Positions 1 to 8,340 of a DNA stretch of 64,000 bases are shown here, one piece after another. Numbering within the stretch: position 1 is the first letter of the stretch; each line of letters starts with the position of its first letter. Location of the stretch: the NCBI GenBank assembly GCA_964019335.1, contig OZ025728.1, forward strand, positions 62,001 through 126,000, in the 5' to 3' direction. The notes below the pieces were generated by a model, which was given only the letters and a program-made list of their open reading frames with translations, ran no database searches and was not told the origin of the DNA. Source of the stretch: Diplonema japonicum. Taxonomy: Eukaryota; Euglenozoa; Diplonemea; Diplonemida; Diplonemidae. A program made the translations under genes and the position numbers.

Positions 1-1230
1 CCACCTTTCCGTTGATGGCCACTGTGTATCCCCTCACAAGCTGCCCCTTCGTCTGGTCTTCTTTGATCACAATTCTGTCGAAGGCAGCCCCCTGCGGCAC
101 CGTCACACTGAACATGCCTGTCTTGTTCGCCACCTGCACCACAGCGTCGTCGTAGCAGGCCCTCAGCCACGACCCGAACTCCTGGTACCTCTGCACGTGC
201 GCAGGGAGCAGCGTGCCTGTCTGGTCAGGGGTCCAGTCCAGCAGCAGGTTGGCGTTGATGCCCACTGTGTCGTGGTAGGTCGACACCAGTGCCGACAGCG
301 ACTTCGGCACCATGTTGGCGTTGAAGAACCAGCACCCACCGTACGGGGCACGGTCCTTCTCAGACACACCAGCGCCTGTCTGGAAGCAGGTGTCAGCCTC
401 CGCTGGAACGAATACGGCACCGTTAGGCTCGCCCCTCGTGCAGTCGTTTACAGCGCTCGCTGTGGACCAGTAAGGGTACGAGAGGTGGCCTGACTCCGTG
501 CCGCACCACCTCACCACGTTCTTTCCAGGACCGCCAAAGGCGACGGCGGTGGGCTGCAGCTCTTGGAGGAGCGACGCGATCTCGCTGCCCTTGTCGGAGG
601 GGTACCCGCCGTCGAACCATACCTCTGCGAGGGGCCCGTAGTTGGTCCACAGCTGGCGGAGGTTCGCGAGGAGGATCTGGTAGTACTGGTCCTGGGTGAT
701 CTTCGCCTGGCCGGGGATGGTGTTGGGCTGCACCTTCCCGCCAACCACGTTCAGGAAGGCGTTGTTCATTGCACCGTGGTAGAAGCCAGGACGGATACCA
801 TACTTGTGGCAGCTGTCGACGAACTCACGGGCGATGTCACCAGCACCGTTCTTCCACGGGGAGTGCTTGATGCTGTAGTTATACACGAAATCGAACTCAG
901 GGAAGGCAGTGTTGGAAGGGAAGGTGTTGAACCCGCACCCGTGCGACACCACCAGCACAGCGTGCTTCGCTCCGTAAGACTTGATGGCCTGGATCCACTG
1001 GTCCGTCGACACGTTGGTCGGGGCGAAGGTGGACGCTGGCGGCAGTGCGATGTAGGAAGCACCCTCTTCCGCGTTGCCCTCAAGCGTCATGGCACCAATA
1101 CCGCAGGACTGAAAGGTCCCCATGTTGAAGTGACCGATGGACGTCAGCTCATCGCTTGCCCACATCAACTGGTCCGGCGTGGGTATCGGTACCCCTAGGA
1201 CCACAGCCGCCATCAGGACGCCTTGAATCA

Positions 1231-1231
<1 letters not shown>
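1..1231 (-). CDS. Secreted alpha-L-fucosidase, GH29 (3' end outside window)
   Basis: The reading frame is open from an ATG at 1231 to the window edge (410 codons, C-terminus missing). Residues 1-18 form a signal peptide (IQGVLMAAVVLGVP core). The rest aligns by eye to the plant-type GH29 fucosidases, which release L-fucose from glycans: an early histidine in GHFNMGTF, the YSIKHSPWKNG block, the YYQILLANLRQLWTNYG helix, and EVWFDGG near residue 207, where the Asp is the GH29 nucleophile. The later WFFNANMV and INANLLLDW segments also match. The usual HHDGF motif reads HGCGF here. The start is set by a predicted splice acceptor at 1264 followed by about 30 A and the ATG. Extracellular or lysosomal glycan breakdown is inferred. 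It is the last gene of the cluster seen here. Confidence 0.85.
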
Positions 1232-1262
<31 letters not shown>

Positions 1263-1267
<5 letters not shown>

Positions 1268-1320
1268 GCAACTTGAAATGTTTCTTTGAAAAGTTGTCAT
1301 CACAAAAAAAAAAAAAAAAA
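1263..1320 (-). promoter_or_regulatory. Predicted trans-splice acceptor of the fucosidase gene
   Basis: In the sense direction a T19 tract is followed about 30 nt later by GTTGCACAG, with AG at 1265-1264. Then come one C, 30 A, one G and the ATG. T-tract, CAG, purine leader is the pattern seen before most genes in this window. Spliced-leader addition is inferred from this layout. Confidence 0.55.
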
Positions 1321-1932
1321 AATGAAGGAGGGCGGAAGGGGGGGAACGATTTGGTCTCACCCCGGCCGCTTTTGGTAACTGGGCATTTCCAGGGTTAATC
1401 ATATATCTTAGCTAGGTAAAAAAAAAAAAAAAAACACAGACAGGTCTGGGGGCCTATCCACCGTTATAAAATTTATATGGGAAAAAAAAAGTCCTGAAGC
1501 AGGTGGTTTCTTTTTTTTTTCCCTCTTCTTTCTTCCTTTTTTTCCCTTTTGCCGGTCCGTAGCTTCTCGACTCCTCCTGCGGGTAAAGGAATTCTAAACG
1601 CCGCTGAGGGGCGTTCTTCAGCCCACGGGGCAAGAGGCCACGCTGTTTCGAACGGAATAGGTATTATTAAAAAAAAGAAAGATAAAAAGACAGCGTACAA
1701 ATGGGGGTGCATTTTCTTTTCTATTTTACCGGTGTTTTGAAATCTCGTTCTTGGGGGAGGGAAGGAATTCTCATTTCTCACCAGTTTGCTTTTTTGAGGG
1801 AAAAAAAAAAATGAAAATGTCATGTCTATGCTAACGGATCTATGCTTCCCTTCTGTGCTGAAGGACGCATCGCGAGGGTGGACTTCACTCTGCTGGGTTG
1901 TTGTGCCCCTAGTAGGGCAAAAAAAAAATAAT

Positions 1933-1966
1933 ATATGAGTTAAAGGAAGCCGGTGTTGGCGGCGCC
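1933..1966 (-). repeat. Dispersed box-plus-hairpin repeat, copy a
   Basis: Plus strand TATATGAGTTAAAGGA is followed by a hairpin with stem GCCG/CGGC. The same box occurs at 5990-6024 and, shortened, at 50306-50336, each time followed by a hairpin of different sequence. On the minus strand the unit ends in a T tract. Confidence 0.6.
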
Positions 1967-2433
1967 CTGCACAAGAACTGTCTACTTGATTACAGGGGGC
2001 GCACCGCAGCCGAGTTGAGCTGTAGCTTCTTCTGCGTTCCGCGTCGTGTCCTTAATGCGTGCGGTGTACAGCTCAACCCCAGCCGGAGCGTCCCGGGTAA
2101 CCAAGATTCTGCGCTCGTGCAGTTTGCTGCCTGTTCGTCATCCTGAGCATCTGCTTTATGATCTTCCACTCGGGCGCTTCCGGTGATGACCGACGAGGAG
2201 GTCAACAGCGAACAACACATCTGATGTTTTTCTTATATTTTCATGTTATCCCCACCACCTGAAAATAAAAAAAAAATAAAAAAAAAGAAGAACAGAGATA
2301 ACTGTTGTTTATTGAAAGTTATCTTTTTTCTTTTTCCTTGTGTTAAACACAACCACAAAAAAAAAAAAAAAAAAATGGGAGTGGAGGGAAACTAACCATT
2401 TTTAGCGCTTTTTTTTTTTTTTTTTTTTTTTTT

Positions 2434-2522
2434 TGTGCACGAAACATATCGGTATTTTTACCTTTAGGTTGATAAAACTACTCTTAGAACTTAGTTTCTT
2501 AGGTCTCAACAATAAAATTGTG
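2434..2522 (+). repeat. Diverged copy of the 95-bp repeat found at 5881
   Basis: It shares GTGCACGA at one end, a TATTTTTACC block, a TAGTTT block and TCTCAACAATAAAATTGT at the other end with the units at 5881-5976 and 52983-53080. The order is preserved but the identity is visibly lower. Confidence 0.5.
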
Positions 2523-2596
2523 GGGGAAGAAAAAAAAATTCAAATGAAAATGCAAGCTCCCTGAGACGAAAGCCGCATGCCCTAAAAAGGGGAAGG

Positions 2597-2812
2597 GTAT
2601 GGTCAGTACTAGGCATCTGAATGATTTTAAGTTAGAGTAGAGAAGCGAAAAACGATGGGGAGGGTATGGTCAGTACTAGGCATCTCTCAGATTCAGACAT
2701 ATCTCGCGACTCTCCAGGTGCTGTCCTCATCAGGCGAGAGGGAAAAAAAAAAAAGAGAGAGAGCTCCCTGGCCTTCATGTGACCATTGTCTGCCCTACAG
2801 TAGGTTTAACGA
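2597..2812 (-). repeat. Dispersed 140-bp repeat (family also at 21657), with partial duplicate
   Basis: GGTCAGTACTAGGCATCT occurs at about 2600 (truncated) and again at about 2660, where it continues through ATATCTCGCGACTCTCCAGG to CAGGCGAGAGG and on to about 2812. The second copy matches 21657-21795 over its whole length apart from an inserted A/AG tract. On the minus strand TCTCGC and GCGAGA can pair. Confidence 0.7.
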
Positions 2813-3293
2813 ACTAGCCTCTACTCTTCTTTTTTGCAAAAAAAAAAAAAAAAAAAAAAAAAGAGAAGAAAAAAAAAATACATTAGGGCAATGGGTCCCA
2901 AATATTCCCTGTTGTTACTTTTTTTTTTCTTTCTTCTTCTTCAAGCGTCGTGCTTATTTTAAAAAATCGAGATTGGTGATGAAGCCCGGAAAAAAAAAAG
3001 GGAGGGAGTATTCAGGGACGCATCTTTCCCTTTCCCCCCCCCCCCCCCCTCTCTCTCTTCGTTCTAATTTTGCAGTGAAGGGACATAATCTTTTCTGGCC
3101 CCACAGGAGAATAAGGGAGGTCAGTAGAACGAAATCCCTTATTTCAATTATTATCTTTTTTCTTCTTCTTTCTTCTTTTTTTTCTTCACACAAACCGAAC
3201 GAAACTAAAAATAACACATAACTACTTTTTGGTGGGGTACAACCCGGAGAAGGTTTGTAAACCCGAAAAACGCTTCCAGCGTACCCTTTTGTT

Positions 3294-3421
3294 TTGACAA
3301 GTCAACGACTCGTTCCTGCAAAAAAAAAAAAAAAAAAAAAAGGTTTTAAAAAAAGCTGCGGCATGCACAAGTTGCATATCGTTATAAAATCCATTTATTT
3401 TTAGAAAGATAAATTGTAACG
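3294..3421 (+). repeat. Two adjoining dispersed repeats
   Basis: 3294-3325 reads GACAAGTCAACGACTCGTTC plus TGCAA and an A tract, shared with 35048-35080 and partly 35576-35600. 3333-3421 (GGTTTTAAAAAAAGCTGCGG, CACAAGTTGCATAT, GTTATAAAATC, AGATAAATTGTAAC) is a partial copy of the units at 5302-5448 and 6182-6321. Confidence 0.6.
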
Positions 3422-4227
3422 AAAAAAAAAAAATCGAGCGGTGCTGGCAGTTGGGGGTTTGCCTTTCAGCATGGATGGGACCCCCCTGGGAACATCGATC
3501 GCAGTCTCTCCTGAGCCTGGAGCCGGCATCGCTCTCAAACAGAAATCTTCTCCAGAAGAGGTAACCATGTGTGTATGGCCGATCCTATTGGGCCGCTGAA
3601 TTAAAAATTCAAAAAAAAAAAAAACAAAAAAATGAACCCAAAAATATCTCATCGCCATCACATCCGTGTAGAGGTGCGGGAGAGGATGACAGGAGAGGGG
3701 GGAAGGGAAAAAAAAAAAAAAAAATAAGAAGAAGAAAAAAAAAAAAAAAGAGCAAGAAAATTCACAATCAAATTTAAACCGTCTGCGGTGGCTGACTGTC
3801 CCCGAGGAGATGGACGGTAAGATGTGATGGAGGTTGTCTTCCAACCGGGGGAAAAAAAAAAAGACAGATTACATATAAAAAAAACAGCCAATCTTTTTGA
3901 GGGGGGGGAGTAAGCAACGTGCGCAATTATGTGGCTATAAATGAGCCAGTCCGGGGGGGGGGGGGGGGGGGGAAGATGTCCAAGCAAAGCATCGCATTTG
4001 AAAGAACGGAAAGAGGTACACCACATCACCCCTTCTTTTTGCTCAATATGCAAAAAAAAAAAAAAAAAAAAAAGAAATCTGATAAATTTCGGTGTGTGCG
4101 GGCGGGTGCTCACCGTTATGGGAGAATTTCACACTATTTGGCCGGCGTTCTGCGGATGGACCCAAAAAGTATGGACATTTCCCCCCCCCCCCCCCCCCCC
4201 CCCCCGGACGTACTCATATATTAACTA

Positions 4228-4540
4228 TTAACCATTAAGCCTCTGCACGGATTCTGATCACGTTCGTTGGCAAGATCGGATACAATTTGGCGATTTTCCT
4301 CGGATTGTTTCCACCATGGAAATCTCGATTGACAACAGTAACTTTTCGACTTGTCATGTGCCAGTGGGGTTTTTACAATAAATTTCATTTCATTTTCTTA
4401 TTCTATTCACTTCTCGGGGCGTCTGCGGGTGTTTTTTTTTTTTTTTTTTTTTTTTTTTGCCCTCCATGGCAGTGGTAGCATGCTCGAGGATGTTTTAATC
4501 TTAGGAATGAAGTGAAAAAGTCGATGGTGTGCATCTTCTA
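4228..4540 (+). mobile_element. piggyBac-type remnant or MITE (left end plus 3' tail)
   Basis: TTAA at 4228-4231 is followed by CCATTAAG, similar to the left inverted repeat of the element at 26774. From about 4365 to 4536 it matches the non-coding 3' tail of that element (28750-28934): ACAATAAATTTCA, CTTATTCTATTCACTTC, GCATGCTCGAGGATGTTTTA and AAGTCGATGGTG occur in the same order. The short block near 4340 (CTTTTCGACTTGTCATGTGCC) resembles 28312-28335. No clear right inverted repeat is visible, so the right boundary is uncertain. Almost all of the transposase is missing. Confidence 0.65.
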
Positions 4541-5073
4541 ACTTTTAAAGAGGCCCTGGGGCTCTTCTGCTGTCGGAGCTCACCCAAGAACGATTCGGCT
4601 CGGACAGGGGGGGGGGGGGGGGGGGGGTTGTTTTTTGTGTTTAAAATTTGTTTATTATCGCAAAAAAAAGGGGGAGGAAGGGGGGAAACGATTTCCAATT
4701 ACACTTTTTAACTTAACCTACAGCACTCCAAGGGGCGCAAATATTTGTCGTTTTGAAAAAAAAATCTTTTTTTCTCTAGCAAGTACTTTTTCGCCCCCCC
4801 CCCCCACCCCGGATCCCCAAGAACGACCCCAGTGAGGAGTTATTTTCAACTGCATTTAGCAAAAAAAAAAAAAAAAAGAAAAGGGACCCTCGTAGATGGG
4901 CCCCGGAGTGTTATGGGTTAAAAAAATACAATTCGTTACCCCCTTTTGGACACGGGAAGAAAAAAAAAAAAAAAAAAAGCAAGAAACCGGGGAGGAAATC
5001 ATTTTTCCTACCCGAAAAAAACGTGTCTCTGCAATACATGACAGTCACCTCATCAAGTAAACAACAACAACAA

Positions 5074-5109
<36 letters not shown>

Positions 5110-5121
5110 ACAACCCCGCCT

Positions 5122-5213
5122 GGCCATGATGACCAGTTTATCTTAGGTTAGTTTTACCCTACTGACGGAGAGAGCCCATCGGGCCAGCTTGGTCATAGTG
5201 ACCAGTTTACCTT
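5122..5213. repeat. Pair of palindromic direct repeats
   Basis: GGCCATGATGACCAGTTTA at 5122 and GGTCATAGTGACCAGTTTA at 5191 are near-identical, 69 bp apart. Each begins with a small dyad (GGTCAT/ATGACC type). Nothing ties them to a gene. Confidence 0.5.
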
Positions 5214-5224
5214 CGAATTAAAAT

Positions 5225-5260
<36 letters not shown>

Positions 5261-5301
5261 TCTCCATTTTTAGAATGTGATATGCGATGAAACATAAAAT
5301 A

Positions 5302-5448
5302 ACTCTTTATGACTATATGTCTTTTTGTTGTTCGCACGAGCAAAAAAAAAAGTTTTTTTTTGCTCGGCACAAGTTTGCTTATAGTTATAAAATCATTTTT
5401 TGTTTGAAAAGATAAATATTTTGTAACACAATTGTTAACAAAAAAAAA
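5302..5448 (+). repeat. Dispersed repeat, copy 1 (Cys-poor AT-rich 145-bp unit)
   Basis: CTTTATGACTATATGTCTTT, GTTGTTCGCACGAGC, an A tract, TGCTCGGCACAAGTT, GTTATAAAATCATTTTTTG and a TTTGTAACA end occur in the same order at 6182-6321. A partial copy lies at 3333-3421. Differences are mostly A/T run lengths and small indels. It is non-coding and its origin is not recognised. Confidence 0.75.
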
Positions 5449-5880
5449 AATGAGACAATGACAAAAATTTGGAAAAAAAAAAAGACAGCTAAAAAATCTA
5501 CACATATCATGTTTGGTTTTTTTTTTTCTTCTTTTTCTTTTTTTTTTGCATTTCTTTTTGTCTTTTTTGAATTATATTATATATTTGTTGTTCGCCTTTG
5601 AGGGGGGGGGGGGGGGGGGGCTCACAAAATACTGCCAAAATAGGCGAAAGTGTTGAAAAAAAGCAGCCAAATTTTCTTGTGCTAGTGAGCGAGCACCTGA
5701 GACGAATAGTGAAGAATATCCACTTATCGAGAGGAGCAGGGAAATGGCTTTTTTTCATTTTCTGACAGCCATTAAGTAGCTGACCCCTCCCTCAACCTTC
5801 GCATGTATTCGCGTACTTGGAGACAGTTTGGGGTGCAAAAAAAAAAAAAAAAAAAAAAAAAAACTAGTTTGGCGCTCCAT

Positions 5881-5976
5881 TTGTTTGTGCGCACGAGCGG
5901 AATTTTACCTAATAAAATAGCTCATTACGCTGCCATCAACTAGTTTTTAGTCTCGACAATAATATTGTTAAAACAA
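5881..5976 (+). repeat. 95-bp repeat, copy identical to 52983-53080
   Basis: The unit runs from TTGTTTGTGCGCACGAGCGG through TTACGCTGCCATCAACTAG to AATATTGTTAAAACAA. I see no mismatch with the copy 47 kb away. The ends TTGTTT and AAACAA form a 6-bp inverted pair. Diverged copies lie at 2434-2522 and, inverted, at 63887-64000. Confidence 0.85.
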
Positions 5977-5989
5977 AAAAAAAAAAAAT

Positions 5990-6024
5990 ATATGAGTTAA
6001 AGGAAGTCTTTGTGAGACGCCCTT
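5990..6024 (-). repeat. Dispersed box-plus-hairpin repeat, copy b
   Basis: TATATGAGTTAAAGGA is followed by GTCT-TTGTG-AGAC. The box is the same as at 1933, but the stem sequence differs and still pairs. On the minus strand the unit runs into a T tract. Confidence 0.6.
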
Positions 6025-6130
6025 GTTCTCATCTTCTACCTGCACCTGAAAAAAAAAAAAAAAAAAAAAAAGAAAAAAGGTCAAAATAAAACTTGTCGCT
6101 TTGGTTCTTCGCTCGAGTAAAAAAAAAAAA

Positions 6131-6170
6131 TTCACTATGATAGGAACGAAGTGGTTATCAACGGCCCGCC
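6131..6170 (+). repeat. 40-bp repeat shared with 55622-55660
   Basis: TTCACTATGATAGGAACGAA and GTGGTTATCAACGGCCCGC match the distant copy with one indel and one substitution. It is short and non-coding. Confidence 0.7.
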
Positions 6171-6181
6171 AAAAAAAAAAA

Positions 6182-6321
6182 AAAAAAAATTCTTTATGAC
6201 TATATGTCTTTGTTGTTCGCACGAGCAAAAAAAGGTTTTTAAAAAGCTGCGAAAGCTTTTTGCTCGGCACAAGTTGCATATAGTTATAAAATCATTTTTT
6301 GAAAGATAGCTATTTGTAACA
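6182..6321 (+). repeat. Dispersed repeat, copy 2 of the 5302 unit
   Basis: Same block order as 5302-5448, with an extra GGTTTTTAAAAAGCTGCGAA segment that is also present in the partial copy at 3333. Confidence 0.75.
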
Positions 6322-6951
6322 AAAAAAAAAAAAAAAAAAAAAACCTTTCTAGGCACAAAAAATACAAGTTTTATCATCATTTGTAAACCATAATTGCAGT
6401 ATTTGAGTTGGAAAAGAAGAAAAAAAATATTTTTTCACTCACGTTTTTTTTTTTTTTTTTTTTTCCTTTTTTTCCCGTGTGTATTTTCGCCGAAGTATTG
6501 TTGGGGCTTTCCCAGAATTTGTGGACTTGGGGGGGGTGTGTGTGCAGGTTTGAATTAAGAGTCTTTCCGCCCACTTCACGCTCTTGAAATAGCGAGGGCA
6601 CCCCAACGGCAGAAAGGGGTCAATCGCAACACCATTTCACAAGAGGAAGAAACACCTTTTCATAAGCGCTGCGTAGTATAGGGGGGGAAGAATCACTATT
6701 TTTTCGGGGGTTTTCATTTTTTTTTTATTTCTTTCTTCTTTTTTTTCTTCTTTCTTTTTTCTTTCTGTAGTTATTTCCTTCTTTTTCTTTTGATGCATTT
6801 CTTCTTTTTTTTTTCTCTTTTTTTTTTTGCTGTTTGAGCTGTTTATCCCCCCCCCCCCCCCACCCTATGTTATAAGGCCGTATAACCCCGTCCCCCATCA
6901 CAAAAGAACTCGATAAAAGGGTTCTGCGTGGGGGGGGGGAGGGGAATAATA

Positions 6952-8270
6952 TTAACCATCTACCAACGAGTCTTTATAGAGACGATTTGAAAAAAAAATC
7001 TTTTGCGCAAAGGGCTTTCAATGCAATACAGCCCGGACACTTCTCGCATCCGTGGTCCTGCGCGGAAAATATGAAAAATATAAACTAAATGCTGCCTTAA
7101 CTTTGCAAGAAAATGAAAAAATAAAAAAAAAACGCCAGCCCAAATTTACCCTTAAAAATCACTTCAAAAAAGGGCACCCAGAAAGAAACAAGCGTGCTGA
7201 CTTCTACCTATCGCGAAGGCCTCCCGGAGATCACAGATGCCCCAAAGAAGCGAGGCCGCAAGCCCAAGGACGCGCACCCTGTGGGGACACCCAGTTCCAC
7301 CAGCACGTGAGCATCCTTTGCACCACAACGTGGCATGAAATCAAGCCTGTGCGCTTTCTGTCGATGTTGGATGTTCTGGTGAAGTCAAATTTGGCGTGTC
7401 GGCCAAAAGAGAATGAAAGCCGGAGGCCCTCCAGAAAGGACATCCCGCTCCCCACCAAGTGCATATTTACAACACCGCAATGGGCGGAACCGACGCTGGG
7501 TGACGCTGTGACAAAACGCCATAAACGCACCCTTATGACTTCGAAGTTGCCCCTGAAAGTATTTTCGTACTTGTTAGATAAATCTCTGGTAAATGCCCGG
7601 CTTGTTTGGAAAGAAGCATTGCCCCCCAACACCCTGAGTACGAACGACAGTGGATTCACGCCTTTCAAAGAGGCAGTCATCGAAGGGCTACTAGGGAGGC
7701 TGCCCAAACAACAGCTAAAGTCAACTACAGAGCAGGCTGCCCCAATACCATGCCCCGAAACACAGAACGAGTGCCCTGAGGCCCCAATGCGATGCGACAG
7801 TACCTTCTGGGACCATTTCCCCGCAACGTGCGGTGCAAGCATTGCAAGTCGAAAAGACCCTTATTTCAGTGTTCAGCCTGCTTGGTACAACTTTGCGTGA
7901 CTCCGGGCTTCAAAGACTACCACCTTGCCGGGGATACCCCCCAGAAACCCCTCTCGGGGTCAAAAAAGAAGTCCCCCAGCCCTGGGGCACGTACGAACCG
8001 CGTCAAGAAGGCCTTAAATAGCTTTTTATAGAATTTTACAGTCGATTTTTTTTGACTTGTTTTTTGTACCCCCTCTCGAGCACTTCGGGAACGATATTTT
8101 TGACAATGTTGTGGGGGTGGGCCCTGCTGTGGGCACCCTCTCTAGAATTGGGACATCTGGAGGCATTTCCGGGGGCATATAGCCCCAGCGTTGCGCTAGA
8201 ATAGTTTTTTTTTGAAGTTTTGAAAATTTACCCCCTGGTGGGCAAAAATGGTCCGTTGGTAGATGGTTAA
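6952..8270 (+). mobile_element. piggyBac-family DNA transposon, internally deleted, intact ends
   Basis: TTAA at 6952-6955 and 8267-8270 flank perfect 13-bp inverted repeats: CCATCTACCAACG at 6956-6968 and its complement at 8254-8266. TTAA target duplication with short terminal repeats is diagnostic of piggyBac, and the interior encodes C-terminal piggyBac transposase remnants on the plus strand, opposite to all host genes. At 1.3 kb it is about half the length of a full element and lacks the N-terminal and first catalytic regions. It is probably non-autonomous. The sharp ends suggest fairly recent insertion. Confidence 0.9.
7052..8031 (+). pseudogene. piggyBac transposase remnant (C-terminal half, frameshifted)
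   Basis: The frame 7052-7900 contains KVFSYLLDKSLVNARLVWKE and FKEAVIEGLLGRLP. These correspond to the conserved '..FFHLLD..VVNA..LyKE' and 'FR..LaEgLi' blocks late in piggyBac transposases. After a frameshift near 7790 the frame 7792-8031 continues with the C-terminal cysteine-rich domain: VRCKHCKSKRPLFQCSACLV and LCVTPGFKDYH. The DDD catalytic core (IDE and DNFYT motifs) is absent here. It cannot make an active transposase. Confidence 0.8.
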
Positions 8271-8292
8271 TAATAATAATAATAATAATAAG

Positions 8293-8330
<38 letters not shown>

Positions 8331-8340
8331 ATCAAAACAT

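Larger units (their letters stand above)
1232..6951. other. Repeat-rich spacer without a recognisable host gene
   Basis: No convincing coding frame was found in 5.7 kb. The stretch is AT-rich with dozens of A or T runs of 10-35 nt, plus long G or C runs (C about 17 near 3040, G20 at 3953-3972, C25 at 4181-4205, G about 20 near 4608 and 5603). Interspersed are short copies of dispersed repeats (listed separately), a piggyBac remnant, and two GC-richer blocks of unknown nature at about 1950-2220 and 3435-3600. Confidence 0.7.

Noticed and set aside
2655-6601. Many short open frames rich in Phe, Lys or Pro
   Set aside because: They are translations of A, T, G or C runs. None has a domain, and several overlap dispersed repeats.
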